The notes under the pieces were generated by a model. It worked only from the letters and a program-made list of their open reading frames with translations, was not told the origin of the DNA and did no database searches. A DNA stretch of 16,693 bases from assembly GCA_964577965.1 (NCBI GenBank), contig CAZOAT010000055.1:1-16693 (forward strand). The letters are read 5' to 3'. Origin of the DNA: DASUUI01 sp964577965 (GTDB taxonomy: Bacteria > Gemmatimonadota > Gemmatimonadetes > Gemmatimonadales > Gemmatimonadaceae). How positions within the stretch are numbered: the stretch's first letter is position 1; the number at the start of each line of letters is the position of its first letter. Below are positions 13,922-16,693 of the stretch, piece after piece. The position numbers and the translations under genes are program-made.

Positions 13922-14637
13922 CGCCGGCGCGGAAGACTGCAGCTGCCGGCCGGAAGGGGGCAGCACGCGCGCCAGGCCGGAGAATGCCACGGCCACGGCG
14001 TGGAACCGCGCTCCGGCAGCACATCGCGGAAATCGTCGCCCGCCTCAAGCGCGAGTACCCCGATGCCCATTGCGAGCTCGACCACCGGAGTCCCTACGAG
14101 CTGCTCGCAGCGACCATCCTCAGCGCCCAGTCCACTGACAAGCGGGTGAACATGGTGACCCCGGCTCTGTTCAAACGGTACCCGGATCCTGCGGAACTGG
14201 CTGAGGCCGACGCCGAATCGGTTGAGGCGTTGATTCGATCGACTGGCTTCTTCCGCGCCAAGACCAGATCGCTGCTGGGGATGGCTCGCGGGATCGTGGA
14301 GCGCCACGGCGGCACCGTGCCCGACTCGATGGACGAGCTGACGGCGCTTTCCGGAGTCGGGCGCAAGACTGCCAACGTCGTCCTGGGCAACGCATTCGGA
14401 AAGAATGAAGGGATCGTGGTGGACACCCATGTGAAGCGGCTGGTGGTGCGGCTCGGCATCACCAATGAGACCGATCCCGAAAAGGTGGAGCAGGTGCTGA
14501 TACCACTTGTACCACGTCAAGACTGGACGATCCTGTCGCATCTGTTGATCTTCCACGGCCGGCGGGTCTGCGTCGCCCGACTGCCGCGCTGCGGGGATTG
14601 TGTGCTGAACGACATCTGTCCGTCCGCGCGCGTTTGA
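13918..14637 (+). CDS. nth: Endonuclease III (HhH-GPD DNA glycosylase/AP lyase)
   Basis: A 239-aa bifunctional glycosylase that removes oxidised pyrimidines and nicks the abasic site. Core features are LLAATILSAQSTDKRVN (63-79), the helix-hairpin-helix LSGVGRKTANVVL with catalytic Lys150, VVDTHVKRL with catalytic Asp169, and the [4Fe-4S] cluster C218-x6-C225-x2-C228-x5-C234. The start is GTG 13918, overlapping the PolX stop (GTGA), with GGAG 8 nt upstream. This gives a basic 30-residue N-terminal extension (Lys/Arg/Ala) that could aid DNA binding; an ATG at 13984 would remove most of it. Coupling to PolX fits shared base-excision repair. Confidence 0.95.
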   Translation: MTPARKTAAAGRKGAARAPGRRMPRPRRGTALRQHIAEIVARLKREYPDAHCELDHRSPYELLAATILSAQSTDKRVNMVTPALFKRYPDPAELAEADAESVEALIRSTGFFRAKTRSLLGMARGIVERHGGTVPDSMDELTALSGVGRKTANVVLGNAFGKNEGIVVDTHVKRLVVRLGITNETDPEKVEQVLIPLVPRQDWTILSHLLIFHGRRVCVARLPRCGDCVLNDICPSARV

Positions 14638-14709
14638 GGACGCCTGGCGCTGGCTCCCGATCATCGGGGAGCAGCACTGCACACGACGGTTACAACCAAC
14701 CAGGACATC

Positions 14710-14877
14710 GTGGCTAATCAGCACAGAAGCTCGGATCTGGGCGCTGCACTCACCGGACTCGTAGTCGGCACGACGGTATTGTTCGCGATCGTTTTCGCGA
14801 TAGTGAAGATGACCAACGCGGCTTACGCAGGCCACGAAGCCGCCGCGCCCGCTGCGCAGACTTCCGACGCTCACTGA
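14710..14877 (+). CDS. 55-aa single-pass membrane protein
   Basis: A small open frame starting GTG 14710 and ending TGA 14875-14877, preceded by AGGA four nt upstream. Residues 1-9 are polar, about 12-33 form one hydrophobic helix (ALTGLVVGTTVLFAIVFAIV), and the rest is an Ala-rich tail with scattered polar residues ending SDAH. There is no known motif or lipobox. It sits 72 bp after endonuclease III and is followed directly by a strong terminator stem, which supports a real transcribed gene. Function unknown. Codon use is like that of neighbouring genes. Confidence 0.6.
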   Translation: MANQHRSSDLGAALTGLVVGTTVLFAIVFAIVKMTNAAYAGHEAAAPAAQTSDAH

Positions 14878-14891
14878 CCGGGACAACAGAA

Positions 14892-14920
14892 AGGCCCCGC
14901 GGCCGATGGCCGCGGGGCCT
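14892..14920. terminator. Bidirectional rho-independent-type terminator
   Basis: A perfect 13-bp GC-rich stem (aggccccgcggcc / ggccgcggggcct) with a gat loop lies between the converging 55-aa membrane protein gene and csbD-like gene. On the minus strand it is followed by TTTCTGTT, so it is most convincing as the terminator of the csbD-like gene; on + the tail is GATCTATC. Confidence 0.85.
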
Positions 14921-14940
14921 GATCTATCCTGCTGGCAGGC

Positions 14941-15141
14941 TTACCTGTCGTCGTCGATCTTGCGCTGGGCGTCGCCGAGCTTCTGCTTGGCCTTGCCCTT
15001 CATCTCTTCGGCGCGGCCCTTGATGTGCTCGTCGCGATCATCAACGGCATCGCCCAGGTCACCGCGAACCTTGCCCTTCAGCTCTTCAGCCTTGCCTTCG
15101 GTCTTGTTCTCGATGCCTCGCTGGTTCAGATCCTTCGCCAT
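14941..15141 (-). CDS. CsbD family general stress protein
   Basis: A 66-aa hydrophilic, highly charged protein (Lys/Glu/Asp-rich). CsbD-like proteins accumulate under general stress in many bacteria; the biochemical role is unknown. The family pattern shows as ENKTEGKAEELKGKVRGDLG followed by a second similar stretch, GRAEEMKGKAKQKLGDA, so the protein is an internal repeat of about 30 residues. ATG 15141 is preceded by GGAGG (15146-15150) at 4-nt spacing. It is convergent to the 55-aa gene across a terminator and divergent from the Kup gene. Confidence 0.9.
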   Translation of the reverse strand: MAKDLNQRGIENKTEGKAEELKGKVRGDLGDAVDDRDEHIKGRAEEMKGKAKQKLGDAQRKIDDDR

Positions 15142-15145
15142 ATGT

Positions 15146-15150
15146 CCTCC
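15146..15150 (-). promoter_or_regulatory. Strong Shine-Dalgarno site of the CsbD-like gene
   Basis: GGAGG on the minus strand, 4 nt before the ATG at 15141. Strong SDs are rare in this window, where most starts rely on coupling, so this gene is probably translated efficiently. Confidence 0.8.
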
Positions 15151-15155
15151 GGGTC

Positions 15156-15183
15156 AGGCGTCGCCTCCACTGGCGACACGCCT
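15156..15183 (-). promoter_or_regulatory. 5' leader hairpin of the CsbD-like gene
   Basis: aggcg/cgcct (15156-15160 with 15179-15183) and tcgcc/ggcga (15161-15165 with 15172-15176) form a ten-pair stem with a 2-nt bulge and 6-nt loop. It ends about 6 nt before the SD in the transcript direction. It may stabilise the mRNA or modulate translation; no family recognised. Confidence 0.35.
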
Positions 15184-15200
15184 TTCATAAGTGCAAACAG

Positions 15201-15218
15201 CATACCGAATCAGGTATG
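15201..15218. promoter_or_regulatory. Inverted repeat in the csbD-like/kup divergent promoter region
   Basis: catacc and ggtatg are separated by 6 nt, 60 bp before one start and 50 bp before the other. The size and place suit an operator serving both genes. It is AT-richer than its surroundings. Six-base arms are weak evidence. Confidence 0.3.
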
Positions 15219-15267
15219 TTGGAGCCGCTCAACCGGCTGGTGCCGCTCTTGCTTCTAGCCCATCTGA

Positions 15268-16693
15268 ATGACAGCTGATCCGGCCGCACCTGTCGTCCCC
15301 GGAGACGGCACTCCCGTAGAGCCGCCGCCGGAAAGTCCGCCGTCCCATCTCGCGACACGTCCGACCGGCCGCCGACTAGCAGGGCTGACGCTGCTGGCGC
15401 TCGGCGTCGTGTACGGCGACATCGGCACCAGCCCATTGTACGCCGTACGTCAGGCATTCAACGAGGACTATGGCATCGCGGTGACTCCCGCGAACGTCTA
15501 TGGGATTCTCTCGCTGATAATCTGGGCGCTGATTCTGGTTGTCAGTCTCAAGTACATCGTCTTCGTTCTCCGGGCGGACAATCGCGGCGAAGGCGGAATC
15601 CTCTCCCTCCTCGCGCTGAACCTGCAGCGCAAGCACCGCCAGGCGGACCGCGGAACACGCGCGATCATCATCACTCTCGGACTCGTGGGTGCGTCGCTCC
15701 TCTATGGCGAGGGGATGCTCACGCCGGCTATTTCGGTGCTCAGCGCGATGGAGGGTATCGAGGTCGTGGCGCCGGCCTTCCGGCGGCTGGTGATCCCGCT
15801 CACCATCGGGATTCTCATCGCGGTCTTCGTTTTCCAGAGTCGCGGCACGCGGGGCGTAGGCCGGATCTTCGGACCTGTGGCCCTGCTCTGGTTCGTGACG
15901 ATCGGCACTCTGGGTGCCGTGGAGATCTTTCACGAACCGCGTACACTGCTCGCGCTGAGTCCGCACTTCGCGATTTCCTTTTTTTTCGACAACGGGCTGG
16001 CTGGCTTCCTCGTGCTCGGTGCCGTCGTGCTCGCCGTCACCGGAGCAGAGGCGCTGTACACGGACATGGGACATTTCGGCAAGCGCCCGATCCGCACAGC
16101 ATGGTTCACCATCGTGCTGCCCGCCCTCCTCCTGAACTACTTCGGGCAGGGAGCGCTGATTCTGCGTGATCCAGCCACAGCGGTTAATCCGTTCTATCTG
16201 CTGGCCCCGCCGTTCTTTCAGTACCCGCTGCTCGCCCTTGCGACGGCCGCAACCATAGTCGCGTCTCAGGCGCTGATTTCCGGCTCGTTCTCGCTCACCC
16301 GTCAGTGCGTACAACTCGGTTACTGCCCCCGGGTGCGTATCGTGCACACCTCGCCGAGCGAGTTCGGGCAGATCTATATCCCCGGTGTGAACTGGGCACT
16401 CATGACCGGCTGCCTGATGATCGTATTCGGGTTCCAGACCACGACGCGCATGGGGCACGCATACGGCGTCGCGGTGACGGGGATGTTCATAACCACGACG
16501 ATTCTCCTGTTCGTCCTGGCGCGTTCCTGGTGGGGCTGGAGCATGCCGAAAGCGCTCGCTCTGCTGATCGGATTTCTGATCATCGACGTCGGATTTTTTT
16601 CTGCGAACCTGCCGAAGATCGTGCAGGGTGGCTGGGTTCCGATCTTCACAGGCTCGATCATATTCCTGCTGATGACCACCTGGCAGCGCGGGC
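15268..16693 (+). CDS. kup: Kup (KUP/HAK/KT) potassium uptake transporter, 3' end outside the window
   Basis: The first 475 residues of a K+ symporter; family members are usually about 620-670 aa, so roughly 150 or more C-terminal residues are missing. After a Pro-rich cytosolic N-terminus (1-35), TM1 carries the signature GVVYGDIGTSPLYAV (46-60). Others are RADNRGEGGILSLL (102-115), YGEGMLTPAIS (146-156), VTGAEALYTDMGHFG (257-271), ASQALISGSFSLTRQ (332-346), GQIYIPGVNW (367-376) and NLPKIVQGGW (447-456). At least ten hydrophobic segments are visible. A TGA lies directly upstream in frame, so ATG 15268 is the first ATG; no clear SD is present. It is divergent from the CsbD-like stress gene across 126 bp. 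Confidence 0.95.
   Translation, partial: MTADPAAPVVPGDGTPVEPPPESPPSHLATRPTGRRLAGLTLLALGVVYGDIGTSPLYAVRQAFNEDYGIAVTPANVYGILSLIIWALILVVSLKYIVFVLRADNRGEGGILSLLALNLQRKHRQADRGTRAIIITLGLVGASLLYGEGMLTPAISVLSAMEGIEVVAPAFRRLVIPLTIGILIAVFVFQSRGTRGVGRIFGPVALLWFVTIGTLGAVEIFHEPRTLLALSPHFAISFFFDNGLAGFLVLGAVVLAVTGAEALYTDMGHFGKRPIRTAWFTIVLPALLLNYFGQGALILRDPATAVNPFYLLAPPFFQYPLLALATAATIVASQALISGSFSLTRQCVQLGYCPRVRIVHTSPSEFGQIYIPGVNWALMTGCLMIVFGFQTTTRMGHAYGVAVTGMFITTTILLFVLARSWWGWSMPKALALLIGFLIIDVGFFSANLPKIVQGGWVPIFTGSIIFLLMTTWQRG

Noticed and set aside
14653..14672. Hairpin gctcccgat/atcggggagc after nth as a terminator
   Set aside because: One arm needs a bulge, the loop is minimal, and no T-rich tail follows. 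It could be a minor structure in the leader of the 55-aa gene.
13612..14886. Long open frame (424 codons) antisense to polX and nth
   Set aside because: It lies opposite two intact genes with full catalytic motifs. The translation is Arg/Ser-rich without family character, as expected for shadow frames in GC-rich DNA.
15376..16458. Long open frame (360 codons) antisense to kup
   Set aside because: The sense frame is a clear Kup transporter. The antisense product is rich in Arg, Glu and Gln with no recognisable domain.
1..16693. tRNA, rRNA, CRISPR array, transposase or integrase
   Set aside because: No tRNA-like arms with a T-loop consensus, no spaced direct repeats, and no mobile-element protein motifs were seen on either strand.

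Overview
High-GC bacterial chromosomal DNA. The Ig-like (BIG2-type) lipoprotein, the Ig-plus-TolB-propeller remnant, the abundance of secreted peptidases and the frequent GTG starts with 1-4 nt overlaps fit a soil or environmental Gemmatimonadota-like organism. That assignment is an inference from gene content; there is no rRNA gene in the window. The window looks like ordinary chromosome: no tRNA, CRISPR array, transposase or prophage gene was seen.

Layout. (1) 1-955: a structured leader of unknown nature, then a two-domain Ig-like lipoprotein on +. (2) 1058-1698 (-): a frameshifted remnant of an Ig/TolB-like beta-propeller protein, readable in three frames. (3) 1761-2477 (-): a rhomboid protease, divergent from (4) 2616-6747 (+): diheme membrane cytochrome c, CbiX/SirB-like chelatase, short/branched-chain acyl-CoA dehydrogenase and an M24 aminopeptidase P lipoprotein, tightly packed. 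(5) 6728-9496 (-), convergent with block 4: an overlapping four-gene operon of a small winged-helix-like protein, two tiny DUF5985-type membrane proteins and an M61 PDZ peptidase. (6) 9643-14877 (+), divergent from block 5: M42 aminopeptidase, S33 proline-iminopeptidase-like hydrolase, an unknown 150-aa protein, PolX, endonuclease III and a 55-aa single-pass membrane protein, closed by a perfect 13-bp terminator stem. (7) 14941-15141 (-): CsbD stress protein, divergent from (8) 15268-end (+): a Kup potassium transporter cut by the window end.

Two themes stand out. Four peptidases of unrelated families (M24, M61, M42, S33) lie within about 6.4 kb, next to a branched-chain-type acyl-CoA dehydrogenase, which suggests a peptide and amino-acid scavenging neighbourhood. 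PolX and endonuclease III are translationally coupled, which suggests a base-excision-repair pair.

The best candidate for something little described is the winged-helix/DUF5985/DUF5985/M61 operon. A perfect 9-7-9 inverted repeat ends exactly on the first base of the regulator's start codon, as an autoregulatory operator or a translational control hairpin would.
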